64,000 bases of DNA from JAUVDZ01 sp042568205 (lineage in GTDB: Bacteria; Patescibacteriota; Gracilibacteria; UBA1369; PNNO01). The translations under genes and the position numbers were made by a program. This document shows, one piece after another, positions 8,984 through 19,163 of this stretch. Where the stretch lies: assembly GCA_042568205.1 (NCBI GenBank), contig JBHPJE010000006.1:3643-67642 (forward strand). Reading direction: 5' to 3'. The notes beneath the pieces are model-generated. The model saw only the letters and a program-made list of their open reading frames with translations, was not told the origin of the DNA and ran no database searches. Positions within the stretch are counted from its first letter, which is position 1, and each line of letters begins with the position of its first letter.

Positions 8984-11900
8984 TTAATGTAAAGTTCTCA
9001 CACTGGTTGAACTTCCAAGAGTTCTATTAGAATGAATTACTGTAATGAAATCTCCATCTCTTCTTATTGTCACATTTATTTGAGAACTGGAATCTAAATT
9101 AAATCGATCATAATTAGATTCATTCCCAAATTGAGTAACCTCTTTATTTCTGAGCGCTTTAAATTCTTGTCTAGGATTATAAGGATTTACAATCATGAAG
9201 CCGTATTCTGGATGAGGTCTAATATGCAAAGTAGTATCTCCAAATTTTACTTCGATTCCTTGATTCTGTCGTGTGTCAATTGTAACTCTATTACCATCAT
9301 ATTCAATCCTTGTATTAACATCTGCTACAGCAATTTTTGAACGATCAATCCCTGTTCTTGGTCGGATTCCTTTTGCCCCTAAATACTCTTTAACAATAGG
9401 GATTTTATGTGTGTAATTAGACATATCAATATAACTACCCCCACCTTTTCGTGGTGTTGTTGGATTACCATATGACCCATCCTGGCCAGTATAGTCATAT
9501 ATAGGGGTGGTTAAATCTCCTCCATCAATCCAGCCTTTTCTCAAACCAACAGAACTTAATGGAGAATTTACTTCGATCGCTTTACACCATGCTTTTGGAT
9601 TATCTCCTGGTATCATACCCATCATGAAACGCAATTTCCCATTATGTGATTCAAACACTTCAATTTTATAATTTCCATAAATTGGACTATATGCATCATA
9701 TGAATCAACTACCCTACTAAAGTTAGGTTTACTTTGTGGATCATGTAAATCAACTGTTTCAGGTCTTACTTTTCTTACCCCTTCAGATCTTGAATCTTTT
9801 ACCCCATGTTTTAATCTATTTTCTGGATGACTTAAATTTCCTGGCTCATACTCAGGATGAACTCCAACTTCTCTAAAAATTGTATGATTTTGCCTATCTA
9901 ATGAATCTGCGGTATATTTGCGGGCAGTCCCTGCAAATGATTTTTCCCAATTAGGTACATCTATTCCTTTGTAACCATGATGTTTATAAATATCATCAAG
10001 CGCTTTCTGTACTTCAAAGGGGGCACTTATTGCATCTTCTCTTCCTAAAGTATAGCGATCGTGATATTTCCCATAATGGGCAATTCTACCATCAGCATTT
10101 GTATCGTAATTAGGTAAGAATTTCCAAAGCGCATGCGAATTACTCATGTAATAAGTTCGTGCAACAATTCCTCCTTCACTTTGAACATACATTACATATG
10201 CTGGCCTGCCACCTGCATCATAGGGTTTTGATGCCCAGTACGATCCGCCGTCAGGTGTTTCAATTCTATATTGAGGACCTAATCCATTTTGAAGTAGCTC
10301 GTAACGGGTGAGTCTTTTTCCCATATATTCTCCTCCATGTATTTCAGCATTATTAAGTATTCCCATTGATAACTCAGTATCAAGTGTTTCAAATCCTGGT
10401 TTTACTTGTTGAATTTCTCTTACTGCAATTTTTTCTGCTTGTTTTTGAGTGATATTTGGAGCTTCATTTCTAATTTTAGCAACAAAAGTTCTCCACAATT
10501 TTAATAATTTACCTTTAAATCCTTTATGACTACCTCCAAAGTTTTTTGCTAACTCTGCTACTAAATCTCTCGTATCACCCTGATGAAGAGCTTTACGTAA
10601 ACTTTGTCCTTCTTCAAGTGTAATATTAAGTTTTTGATATTTTGCTGCATGTTTTAATAATTCTTCAACTCTATCAAAACGTTGATCAAAAGTTTTGTAA
10701 GTATCGCCTTTATAGTTTGTTAATTCAGTTGCTAAATCTTTAAAGTGAGGGGCAAGAAATTCGATTTGTTTTCTTGCAGCGTCTAGTTTTAAATGTGATT
10801 CATAAATTCCTTTTGCTGCGCCAAGTCTTACTCCAAAATCAGGTAATTTAAGTTCAAAATATGGCAATTCTTTAGCACCATTTTTTAATTCACGGGCAAC
10901 ATCATGCAAACCAACACTTTCAAGATTTTTTAAAGCTTTGCCAAAATCTACCAATTCTCTTACTGCTTCTCGCATTTCTGTTATACTTCTAACATTATGT
11001 CCAGTGCTTAATTTAGAAGTATTGTCACCCCCAACTAATTCAGCTGCTTCTCTATGAAATCCATGTTTTCTAAGTTGATCTGCAAGTGAATTTTTTTCTC
11101 TAATTTCAGCAGGATCAGTATGTTTATATTCTGCTAAAATCATATTTTTCAATTTTTGTCTAGCAGTACCATTACTATTTGAAACGATATAAGGTCTCCC
11201 ATCTGGTAAAGTCAAATGAATATGACCAAACTTAGGATCAATTTTACCAAGTTCTACAACTTGATGAGAACCATCTGTAAATTCAATAACATATTTTTTA
11301 CCAACATAAATATCAATATTTTGAGTTTCATGGACAGGCTTATATTGCATTAATCCCATTAAACCAATCCCTGCAGTTGCACCTAATGCAGATTTTAAAC
11401 TTGAAATATCAAAATTTATCCCCGTCCCAGCTGAAATCATGCTTAATCCAACTGCTCCTAAAGCTCCTAATCCTAATAATAAAGGTAAATTTTCAATCAA
11501 TTTTGCCATTTTTGGGTGATCTTTTGCATATGCATCAAAATTACCTCCGTACTTAATCATATAAACAGCAAATGCATTTCTCACATTTAATCTTCCTAAA
11601 GTAGTTTTAATTTTATCTAAATTTGTAGTTAGTGTTTCTTTAGCATTTCGCATTGATTGTTCTCTCATCGCGCTTTTTAATTCAATTGTCACATCACTTC
11701 TTTGCTCATGTCCATATTTTCTAACTAAATCTTCTAAAGTAATACTTTTAGCAAGTTTCTTTGCCTGAGATTTTGAAAATCCTGCTGCAACCAATTCTTT
11801 CATTTCCTGATCGAATTGTTTTCTAAGATCATCTGTCATTCGGCCTTCTTTTTCAGCTAATTTAAATTTCATTAAAAATCCTGCATTTTCGGCATTATTT

Positions 11901-14803
11901 AAATAATCATGATAAGCCTTGATTTGTTTAGTGGACATGTCTGTGCGAAGCATTTCCTCAACATTTTCTAAAGGTACTTCCCTACTTGCTAACATTCTTT
12001 CAAGTAATGCAGCTTTTGCTGGATCCTTTGCTTTAATCGAAGATAATTCTGCTTTTACATCAAGTTTCCTTTCTAAAGTTAAAAGCCTTCCACCTGCAGC
12101 TCCGTGAAATAATTTCATACCAGCCCTAGATGCCATCACTGTCATTAATGCCTGCCCGTAACTGTCTGACCAACTACCTTTAAATCCACTAAATCCCCAG
12201 TTTAAAGTTCCCATGCAAGGTGCTTCAACACCAAAAGCAGAAGAAACGCTTGCTCCAAATTTAACTAATCCAGCATGTTTTTGTAAGCCCTTAACTTTCA
12301 TTAATTTACTTACCATTTTTCCGTGAGCTGCTGCTCCTCCTCTTAATACACCATAGGTTGCCAAAGAATGTTTAATAAAGTTTTTTAGTTCTTTTTTACT
12401 AAATAAACCTGTTTGGCCTTGCAATACAGTTCGCATAACTCTATCAATTGCTTCGGAAGCTACTAAATCTGTTGCAATACCAACACCACTACTAATCAAT
12501 TTCATTATTGTTTTCTTTGCAGCTCTTTTTGCCGCAAGCATAATTCCTGCTCTTACACCTTTTCCTATAAGATTTCCAATCCCACCTGAACAGCCGAGAA
12601 TAATTGCTTCACCAGCTAATTCTTTAACTGTGTCCATGCCTTCATCAGAAAGATTAAACCATTCATCAAAAGGATCATTCATATCAATATATTTAGATGC
12701 AGCTTCATCACCTTTATTGGCTGCAAGAAATTTATTGAAATATAACTTACCAGTATTTTTTTCTCCTGCAGCTTCGGTTAACATAAACCGATATTTTTCT
12801 ATTAATGCATCTTTATCTGCCTGAGGCATTTTTGCATATCCTTTACCTGCAGATTTTTTTGCTAATTTTTCTGCTTGATCTTTTATTTTTGAAATTTCCT
12901 TCCAGGCTTTTTCGTCACCCTGATTATAAGCAAGCCTTTTAAATTCTTTTCTTTTATTCACCCAATACGAATCTGTTTTTTTCTTCCCATCAATAAAAGT
13001 TTTCATTTTTCTTAACATGGCTTCTTTATAAAGCACATTTGCAACTTTTTTGAATCCAGAATCTCTAGCAATTTCAGCATGTTTTAATAATTCAGCCCTT
13101 TGATTTTCAGGTTTATCCATCAACGCAGTGTCCTGAAGCTTAAAGATAAAAGGCATATAAGTCGCAATTATCTTTGTTTCTCTTAAACCTAATTTAACTG
13201 TACTAGGATGGTTTTCAAATGGTCTTCCTGCTCTCGCATATGCACCACCTAAATCATATGCTTTGCCTGCTTTTAAAGCTTGCCGCATTAGATTTAAGGC
13301 TTTACTTGTCTTTTTAAAAGCTGTATTCCGAGTATAGGAAAATACCGCCATTGATTTAGTTTGTATTGCAGCAGCAATAACTTTTTCAGCGAGATTAATA
13401 AAATAATATGAACACTCTCTTATTCTATTTTTTGCATGAGTTATTTCTTTACTTTTTTCATTACCCTTATTTGATAAGAATTTTTTATATTTTGCATAAG
13501 CTTGGTAAGTATCATTTTGTTTGAATGCAAGTTCAGCTTCTATGAAAGTTTTTCTATCCACTGCACTTTCAGGTAATTTAGCCAATTCTTTTGTTAATCC
13601 TTGTTTTTCAAGTGAGTTATGAACATTTTTAATTGCCAGACCAATGATTTTCATTCTTTGAACTGGTGGAGCCATGCTATAAACATCTGTTGGTTTTGCT
13701 ATCCCATTTGCATCTTTCTGAAAATACAATCGCATTGATTGATAACTTTCTTCAATAGCGGTTTTTAACATTTCGCGTTTTCCCGGATCCTTCATATATT
13801 TAAGTGTCTCGCCGGAATATATTCGTGCAAGTTCTTTTAGTTTTTGAATTTCTTGAATTTGTGCTTTTTCCTTTAATAAATATTTTGGGATATTGATTCC
13901 TTTGGCTTTCCTTCCTTCAAAAACAAGTTTTGGTTCAGGGTCCATCCCAGAGTGAATTTGACCTGTATTCAATTCTTTACCTAATCTAACTGAATCAGAT
14001 TCAGACAAACTGCAATGCTCTTTTGCCATAAGTTTTTTAAACTGAACCCAATGCATTTTTTTAATTTTCGTGTATTGATATCTTGGAGTGGTTTTGTTCG
14101 GATCATCTTCATCAAATTTAATACCAGTTATTGAGTAATATGAAATCATCCCATCTTTATTTGCCTTAACTGTGTAATTTTTACTACTTGGGCCTAAGTA
14201 TTCACATCCTTCTGAGAAGCTTTGCTTATATTTTGCCTCTAATATTCCTACAGCTGCAATTTCTTGCTTTATTCGCAAATCGAGTCTTAAATGTTTTTCC
14301 CCGACATCCCCAAAACCACCAATTTCAAATCCTTTAGTTGTGTTTACAGGTGACAATCTTCTCTCAAGATATACTAGCCTATCTCTTGCTCGTACAAAAT
14401 CAGCTTTAAATATATCTTTTTCACATTCTTTCTTAATTTTTTGAAATTCCAATTCTTCTTTTGCTCGTTGTTGATTGATTAGACGTTCTTTTAAATTATC
14501 TGTTTTTGTATGAATTTTGCTTTGAAATGTTAGAAATTCATCCAACACTACTTTATCATCTGCCAATAAAGGCTTCATTGCTGATTTAACTTCCGTAATA
14601 TAATCACGCTTGTCTGCTTGATTCCCTTTATAATTAACTTTATCAATAAATGTACTAGTTTTATTAACAGCTTTACTGAGCTTGTCTTTTGTCACCTCAT
14701 ATGACGCTTTCAGCATAACCTGGCGCGCCAAACCTTCCGGTGATTCTTTCACCTTCTTATCCAGCTTCGTCTCTATGATTTGTTTCGCTTCTTTAAAAGC
14801 CAT
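8984..14803 (-). CDS. giant effector-like protein, cassette 1, unknown C-terminal domain
   Basis: At 1939 aa this is the longest of three paralogues. The charged helical N-terminal half (about 1-680) is diverged from the other two but recognisable. The shared core (about 710-960) carries DPFDEWFNLSDEG, Gly/Ala-rich hydrophobic helices and EAPCMG. A second strongly hydrophobic pair of segments lies near residues 1100-1150 (LLLGLGALGAVGLSMIS and following). From about 1450 the sequence changes to Tyr-, Gly- and Asp-rich beta-type sequence (YDYTGQDGSYG, GGGSYIDMSNYTH), suggesting a folded C-terminal effector or binding domain. No catalytic motif was identified. There is no N-terminal signal peptide. 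It starts 2 bases after the stop of its small partner; pckA follows 55 bases downstream. Confidence 0.85.
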   Translation of the reverse strand: MAFKEAKQIIETKLDKKVKESPEGLARQVMLKASYEVTKDKLSKAVNKTSTFIDKVNYKGNQADKRDYITEVKSAMKPLLADDKVVLDEFLTFQSKIHTKTDNLKERLINQQRAKEELEFQKIKKECEKDIFKADFVRARDRLVYLERRLSPVNTTKGFEIGGFGDVGEKHLRLDLRIKQEIAAVGILEAKYKQSFSEGCEYLGPSSKNYTVKANKDGMISYYSITGIKFDEDDPNKTTPRYQYTKIKKMHWVQFKKLMAKEHCSLSESDSVRLGKELNTGQIHSGMDPEPKLVFEGRKAKGINIPKYLLKEKAQIQEIQKLKELARIYSGETLKYMKDPGKREMLKTAIEESYQSMRLYFQKDANGIAKPTDVYSMAPPVQRMKIIGLAIKNVHNSLEKQGLTKELAKLPESAVDRKTFIEAELAFKQNDTYQAYAKYKKFLSNKGNEKSKEITHAKNRIRECSYYFINLAEKVIAAAIQTKSMAVFSYTRNTAFKKTSKALNLMRQALKAGKAYDLGGAYARAGRPFENHPSTVKLGLRETKIIATYMPFIFKLQDTALMDKPENQRAELLKHAEIARDSGFKKVANVLYKEAMLRKMKTFIDGKKKTDSYWVNKRKEFKRLAYNQGDEKAWKEISKIKDQAEKLAKKSAGKGYAKMPQADKDALIEKYRFMLTEAAGEKNTGKLYFNKFLAANKGDEAASKYIDMNDPFDEWFNLSDEGMDTVKELAGEAIILGCSGGIGNLIGKGVRAGIMLAAKRAAKKTIMKLISSGVGIATDLVASEAIDRVMRTVLQGQTGLFSKKELKNFIKHSLATYGVLRGGAAAHGKMVSKLMKVKGLQKHAGLVKFGASVSSAFGVEAPCMGTLNWGFSGFKGSWSDSYGQALMTVMASRAGMKLFHGAAGGRLLTLERKLDVKAELSSIKAKDPAKAALLERMLASREVPLENVEEMLRTDMSTKQIKAYHDYLNNAENAGFLMKFKLAEKEGRMTDDLRKQFDQEMKELVAAGFSKSQAKKLAKSITLEDLVRKYGHEQRSDVTIELKSAMREQSMRNAKETLTTNLDKIKTTLGRLNVRNAFAVYMIKYGGNFDAYAKDHPKMAKLIENLPLLLGLGALGAVGLSMISAGTGINFDISSLKSALGATAGIGLMGLMQYKPVHETQNIDIYVGKKYVIEFTDGSHQVVELGKIDPKFGHIHLTLPDGRPYIVSNSNGTARQKLKNMILAEYKHTDPAEIREKNSLADQLRKHGFHREAAELVGGDNTSKLSTGHNVRSITEMREAVRELVDFGKALKNLESVGLHDVARELKNGAKELPYFELKLPDFGVRLGAAKGIYESHLKLDAARKQIEFLAPHFKDLATELTNYKGDTYKTFDQRFDRVEELLKHAAKYQKLNITLEEGQSLRKALHQGDTRDLVAELAKNFGGSHKGFKGKLLKLWRTFVAKIRNEAPNITQKQAEKIAVREIQQVKPGFETLDTELSMGILNNAEIHGGEYMGKRLTRYELLQNGLGPQYRIETPDGGSYWASKPYDAGGRPAYVMYVQSEGGIVARTYYMSNSHALWKFLPNYDTNADGRIAHYGKYHDRYTLGREDAISAPFEVQKALDDIYKHHGYKGIDVPNWEKSFAGTARKYTADSLDRQNHTIFREVGVHPEYEPGNLSHPENRLKHGVKDSRSEGVRKVRPETVDLHDPQSKPNFSRVVDSYDAYSPIYGNYKIEVFESHNGKLRFMMGMIPGDNPKAWCKAIEVNSPLSSVGLRKGWIDGGDLTTPIYDYTGQDGSYGNPTTPRKGGGSYIDMSNYTHKIPIVKEYLGAKGIRPRTGIDRSKIAVADVNTRIEYDGNRVTIDTRQNQGIEVKFGDTTLHIRPHPEYGFMIVNPYNPRQEFKALRNKEVTQFGNESNYDRFNLDSSSQINVTIRRDGDFITVIHSNRTLGSSTSVRTLH

Positions 14804-14805
14804 AT

Positions 14806-15081
14806 TTATTTTTTATGTTTTTTTGCTTTTGCGTAGTATTTTTTTGAGATTTTTACAACTTCTGAAAGATATTTTTTTTCTTTTCCATGTTTAACAATTA
14901 ATTTTAACCTAATATCATTTTCTTTTTTAATTTGTTTATCGAAATGATCATATACTTCATTAAGTTGCTCTTGATCCAATGTCTCTACGATTTCTAACCA
15001 TGTAGCTTTTTCTTCTTTAGATAAATAATCAACTTGGTTGAGTAGTTTTTTAATTTCTGTTTTTGTTTTATTTTTAGACAT
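14806..15081 (-). CDS. small helical partner protein, cassette 1
   Basis: This 91-aa Lys/Glu-rich helical protein is the most diverged of the three partners but keeps the spacing of key residues: LLNQV, then TWLEIVE, LNEVYDHF, and IRLKLIVKHG. It is encoded immediately before its giant gene and has its own promoter 26 bases upstream of the start. The function is unknown. A role in folding, export or neutralisation of the giant protein is an inference from its fixed position. Confidence 0.85.
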   Translation of the reverse strand: MSKNKTKTEIKKLLNQVDYLSKEEKATWLEIVETLDQEQLNEVYDHFDKQIKKENDIRLKLIVKHGKEKKYLSEVVKISKKYYAKAKKHKK

Positions 15082-15106
15082 AATTCCGGCATTTAACCAT
15101 TAATAT

Positions 15107-15135
15107 ATTATACCACAAAAATGGCAAATAGTAAA
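15107..15135 (-). promoter_or_regulatory. promoter of cassette 1
   Basis: Minus strand: TTTACT (15130-15135), 17-base spacer, TATAAT (15107-15112) preceded by GTGG. The initial transcribed sequence (ATATTAATGGTTAAATGC) is almost identical to that of cassette 3. Confidence 0.85.
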
Positions 15136-15165
15136 ACGCCTGAAGTGTTGTTTAAATATGTAAAC

Positions 15166-15726
15166 CTACGGTTTAAGGAGTCTCTGTAATTCTTTATATG
15201 CTTTTGTAAACTGTGCTGAAAATTCCTCAAAATCCTTTTCATCAGCCCAAGGAGTATCTGAATCATACTTGACTGTGAACGAACATTTTTCTTGTATTTC
15301 TTTGGGTAAAAGTTTTACATGAGCTGCAGGACCTATTGTCCCATAACCTGTACTTAAGCCAGTTTCTTTGTTTATAAATAGTCTATATAAATATCTTCTC
15401 TTATTAATACTTTCATCGCTAAAAGGAGATCCAAGATCATTACATGGAAAAGTCGCTAATTGCACAAAAGATCCTTCAGGGAAGTAGCTTTTTAATTTAT
15501 ATAAATTGTCTTTGTAATGTTGTAATTCTAGTTCCAAATGTTCATCCGATAAAAATTCTGGTTGGATATCTAAAAATGCTTCTTGATATTCTTCTAAATC
15601 AATTGGATGTACACCTTTAGTTGTTACCTCTTGGTTATCATCACGAAGTGTATTAGCTCGTTTTGATTCCGAGAATAATATCTGTGATATCTTATCAAAC
15701 ATTTCATTTTGGTTACTTTGTTCCAT
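15166..15726 (-). CDS. hypothetical protein downstream of the kinase-bearing giant gene
   Basis: This 186-aa, acidic, soluble-looking protein has no recognised family. It has no signal peptide or membrane segment. The middle part (FPEGSFVQLATF, YRLFINKETGLSTGYGTIG) looks like a small alpha/beta fold. It starts 28 bases after the stop of cassette 3 and is probably co-transcribed with it. The other two cassettes lack this gene, so it may be specific to the kinase-type C-terminus, for example as a substrate or neutralising partner. That is inference only. Confidence 0.75.
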   Translation of the reverse strand: MEQSNQNEMFDKISQILFSESKRANTLRDDNQEVTTKGVHPIDLEEYQEAFLDIQPEFLSDEHLELELQHYKDNLYKLKSYFPEGSFVQLATFPCNDLGSPFSDESINKRRYLYRLFINKETGLSTGYGTIGPAAHVKLLPKEIQEKCSFTVKYDSDTPWADEKDFEEFSAQFTKAYKELQRLLKP

Positions 15727-15754
15727 CTTAATAGTTGTTTAAATAGTATATTTA

Positions 15755-18700
15755 TTACATTTGTTTTGCAATTGTTGCTAATGTATTTGGTAGATCTTGT
15801 AAAGAAACATAGTTTGGGTCTAATCCTTTACTTGGGTCATTGTCTATATATTTATATGGATGAGATTCAACATTTAGTAATTTATTAGCTAGATCAGTTA
15901 GCTGTTTTATGGTTTTAGGAGACATTACTTTTTGGCCTGGATAATTATGATGCCTAACCAAAGTTTCTATTGATCTTCCAAATGCGTATTTATCTCCCAT
16001 ATCAAGCGGACGACCTTGGTTAACACTTTGAGCAAGTAAATTTGAATCATTAAAACGTGCATCTTGTTGTACCCAATGATGCTTCCCGGCGTCATCAATA
16101 TAATGTGCACTTCCAGTTTGTCCACGTCTAGCACCGCGTACTTGTACTTTTGTACCAATATCTGTCTTTTTCACTGCAGCTCCAAGATCTATCAATACGC
16201 CTCCATTTGGTCCTACAACAATATTCTCAGGTTTAATATCATTATGAGCGATACCGTTTCTGTTCATATAAGCAGCACCTTTTACTCCACCAATAAGTTG
16301 TACTAGCCATTCTTTTGGTTTCATCTTGCTCAAATTTTCTCCTAAATCCCCTTTCATACTAATTTTTTCATATATGATTACTCTCCCAGAAGTAAACAAC
16401 GGTTTAACCAAATGTTTTGAATCAGGATGCGTATCATGTAAATGTATATTCATAACACCTCTTGCAGCATCAGCTTCAAATTTCATATTAGTTCTTGCAT
16501 TGTCAGAATCATGAGGGGTTTTAACTACAGCTCCTTTTTTTAGTACTGTAGAGCTCCCTTCAGTATAATAAACCTGATGAACTGCACCAAAACAACCATC
16601 CGCTATATGTTCACCTTCATACATTCTTACTGTTCTACCACCTTCAGAAACCGTTTCTCCACCTTTCTCAATAGCATCTTTCATGTCAGGTGTCATTTGT
16701 TGGCGATTTGTTTCAAGAACTAAGTTATCATAATCCTTAGGTGAAATTTCTTTATTTGGGCCCGCACTATTAAGCTTTAGAATATCCTTAACATTTACTA
16801 GTCTAGCTTTCCCTTTAGCATCCATAACATAAACGTTTCCTTTTTCATCAGGACTTGAGGCGATTCTTCTGTTTTCAAGAGTCCCATCTTTTTTTACTAC
16901 AACTATATTGTCATCAACTTTAAATTTATGACCATTGTACCAATGTATATTTCTCGCAGTATCAAGTTGTGTATCTTTCGCTTTTGATTTAGCTCCTTTT
17001 GGATTATGTGAGTTGATATCTTTAACAGGTATTTTTTTTGTTGATCCAATCTCACCCCCATTAATTTTTATTACCTGAACATATTTCATCCCAGGGTGTA
17101 CGTAATCAATTGCCCACCCTTTTTCAACTTCACCTGATCCACGTTTTACTAAAACTTCATCACCTCTCCTGAATCCTAATTTGTGAAAAGTTACGTTAGG
17201 ATTTTCATCCGCTGGACGAGGTTGATTTGTTTTTCTCAATGCTGGTGTTGGGGGAAGTGTGCCTTTTTTAAGTGGGCCATTGCTGTTTAGATTAAGTAAG
17301 TCTTTTATTGCTATAGGTTTCCAGCTTCCTTCCGGATTCATAACTTTTATTGTCCCATCGGATTGTGGTTTCCCTGCTATCATCCAATCACTTTCAATTT
17401 GACCATTAGTCCTTTTTACATTCACCGTATCACCTTCTTGAAATTTATAACCGTGATACCAACTGATATTTCTAGCAATATCTACTAAGTCATGATTTGC
17501 TTTTGATTTTGGACCTTTTCTATTTCTATTAACAATATCTGAAATTGGAATTTTTTTTGATGATCCAATTCCATCACCTGAAATTTTAATAACTTTAATT
17601 AACTTTGAACCAGGAAGTACATAATCAATAGCCCAACCTGTTTCCACTTTTCTACTTTTTCGTAAGACTGCAACTTCATCACCATTATTAAATCCCAATC
17701 TTTGAAATTCGGTGTTTGTATCAACATCACCTTCTCTAAATTCATGACCTTGTCTTCTTTTAGCAGCTGCTCCTCTTTTATTACGTTCTGTTGCTCTATT
17801 AATTGTTCCTTCACCTATTGTTCCACTTGCTTCATTAGTTTTAACTACACGTCCGTTATCTAGCACTAATTGACCTGATTGCCTTCCTGCAAGGTCATCC
17901 ACTGCAACAAATCTTGCTCCAAGAATTGCAGCCATTTGAGGAATGGGAATAAATCTAATTTTCAATAAGTCTTTTGGTAATAATTTTGCTAGTCTCGGAC
18001 TTTTATCTAAAAAAGCTTGATATTTACCATTAAATTCAGTCATTAAAGTAACAAATGCGCCTCTTACTCCTTCATTATGAAGGATGGTTCTATATTTACC
18101 TTTATCTTTGTTAAGAGTCATTTCAGCAGTTTTAATATTTTCCACATCCTCATAATATTTATGTTCTGCCTTCATCAGCCTTCCTCCTGTGGCTTTATGC
18201 ATCAATCCCATAGACACTCTACCTTTCAACATATTAAATACCGCATGACCATATTGTTCACCTAACGAGCCTTGAGCTTCACCCATTATATTTGTAATTG
18301 CCATATTAAAAGGGGCTTCTATCCCCAATAATGAAAAAACACTCGCACCTTTTCCTCCTAAAGCTGGTCTTAAAAGTTTTTGCCCTCCACCAGCAACATA
18401 TTTCATCCCCCCGTACATTCCAATACTATGAGCTAAAAATGAAGTTAGTTTAAACGGAATATCTTGCCCTAATACAAATTTTCTAATGGTTTGATCTGCT
18501 ATTTCTGAAACTGCCATATCTGCAATAATCGCCCCTGCTCCTATTGCATAACGTAATAATTTAGATGCTTTATAAAGCTTGTGTATCGAATTGGCAAATC
18601 GTAGTGCTCTAATCCCCGTTGCTGCCCAGTTTCCTGTCACAGCTGATGCAGCCATGACAGCTATATCAATTGGTAAGTCTTCTCCCATTTTCTTTAACTG

Positions 18701-18931
18701 CTCTGTAGTAGCATCGGATAAATTCCATGATTCATTATTTGGATCGTACATATCATTATAATCATAAGCAGCCATATCAGCTCCAATTGCATATTTTTTA
18801 CCTGTAATTGAACTTCCTATTGATTCTAAAAATCCTTCTTTTCCACCTTTATTCTTTTTTACGTATGAATTGAAGGTATCTTGTCCATCTTCACTTGAAA
18901 CTGCATCTATTGCTACTTTAGAACGCAGCAT
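15755..18931 (-). CDS. giant effector-like protein, cassette 3, C-terminal part with Ser/Thr kinase domain
   Basis: This is the second part of a gene broken by the insertion at 19105-19163. The frame is already open before the ATG at 18931, so this ATG is probably internal. Deleting 49 bases joins it to 19143-20936 as one 1710-aa frame. It holds the shared core (DPNNESWNLSD, Gly-rich helices, EAPFNM). Then come two copies of a roughly 140-residue unit made of KOW/SH3-like strands (GDEV-V-----VE-GWAIDYV-PG... and ARNI-WY-G-KF). The kinase lies at about 770-1040: DGCFGAV loop, VVKTP lysine, HNDIKPEN catalytic loop, and IDLGAA in place of DFG. All catalytic residues appear present. Confidence 0.85.
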   Translation of the reverse strand: MLRSKVAIDAVSSEDGQDTFNSYVKKNKGGKEGFLESIGSSITGKKYAIGADMAAYDYNDMYDPNNESWNLSDATTEQLKKMGEDLPIDIAVMAASAVTGNWAATGIRALRFANSIHKLYKASKLLRYAIGAGAIIADMAVSEIADQTIRKFVLGQDIPFKLTSFLAHSIGMYGGMKYVAGGGQKLLRPALGGKGASVFSLLGIEAPFNMAITNIMGEAQGSLGEQYGHAVFNMLKGRVSMGLMHKATGGRLMKAEHKYYEDVENIKTAEMTLNKDKGKYRTILHNEGVRGAFVTLMTEFNGKYQAFLDKSPRLAKLLPKDLLKIRFIPIPQMAAILGARFVAVDDLAGRQSGQLVLDNGRVVKTNEASGTIGEGTINRATERNKRGAAAKRRQGHEFREGDVDTNTEFQRLGFNNGDEVAVLRKSRKVETGWAIDYVLPGSKLIKVIKISGDGIGSSKKIPISDIVNRNRKGPKSKANHDLVDIARNISWYHGYKFQEGDTVNVKRTNGQIESDWMIAGKPQSDGTIKVMNPEGSWKPIAIKDLLNLNSNGPLKKGTLPPTPALRKTNQPRPADENPNVTFHKLGFRRGDEVLVKRGSGEVEKGWAIDYVHPGMKYVQVIKINGGEIGSTKKIPVKDINSHNPKGAKSKAKDTQLDTARNIHWYNGHKFKVDDNIVVVKKDGTLENRRIASSPDEKGNVYVMDAKGKARLVNVKDILKLNSAGPNKEISPKDYDNLVLETNRQQMTPDMKDAIEKGGETVSEGGRTVRMYEGEHIADGCFGAVHQVYYTEGSSTVLKKGAVVKTPHDSDNARTNMKFEADAARGVMNIHLHDTHPDSKHLVKPLFTSGRVIIYEKISMKGDLGENLSKMKPKEWLVQLIGGVKGAAYMNRNGIAHNDIKPENIVVGPNGGVLIDLGAAVKKTDIGTKVQVRGARRGQTGSAHYIDDAGKHHWVQQDARFNDSNLLAQSVNQGRPLDMGDKYAFGRSIETLVRHHNYPGQKVMSPKTIKQLTDLANKLLNVESHPYKYIDNDPSKGLDPNYVSLQDLPNTLATIAKQM

Positions 18932-19104
18932 TTTTATTAAAATAGCTTGTTTTTCTTTTGAAAGTTCCTTAAATTTTTTCTCACCACCAGCAGTTTTGTA
19001 TGCTAATTTGCGTGCATTTTCTTTATTATCTGCGTTTCTCCATTTGTCTGTACTTTTATTAACAAAATCACTTACAACACCAATTCCATCACTTACTTTA
19101 AAAG

Positions 19105-19163
19105 ATTTATCATCTTGTCGGGAGTCACTTCAGTTAAAAAGCCTAAGCTTCCCATTTATCATC
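19105..19163. other. 49-bp insertion copied from nadK, with 10-bp flanking direct repeat
   Basis: Positions 19111-19155 are identical over 45 of 45 bases to 26245-26289 inside nadK, in the same orientation. The 10-mer ATTTATCATC occurs at both edges (19105-19114 and 19154-19163), 49 bases apart. Removing one repeat plus the intervening DNA restores a single open frame from 20936 to 15755 (5133 bases, divisible by 3). The insert adds an in-frame stop and shifts the frame. Confidence 0.93.

Noticed and set aside
15166..15726. 186-aa gene as a fourth cassette partner
   Set aside because: It shares no pattern with the small helical proteins and lies downstream, not upstream, of a giant gene.
18929..18931. 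ATG at 18931 as a genuine start of a separate kinase gene
   Set aside because: The frame is open well upstream of it, and the preceding residues align as the continuation of the broken giant gene.
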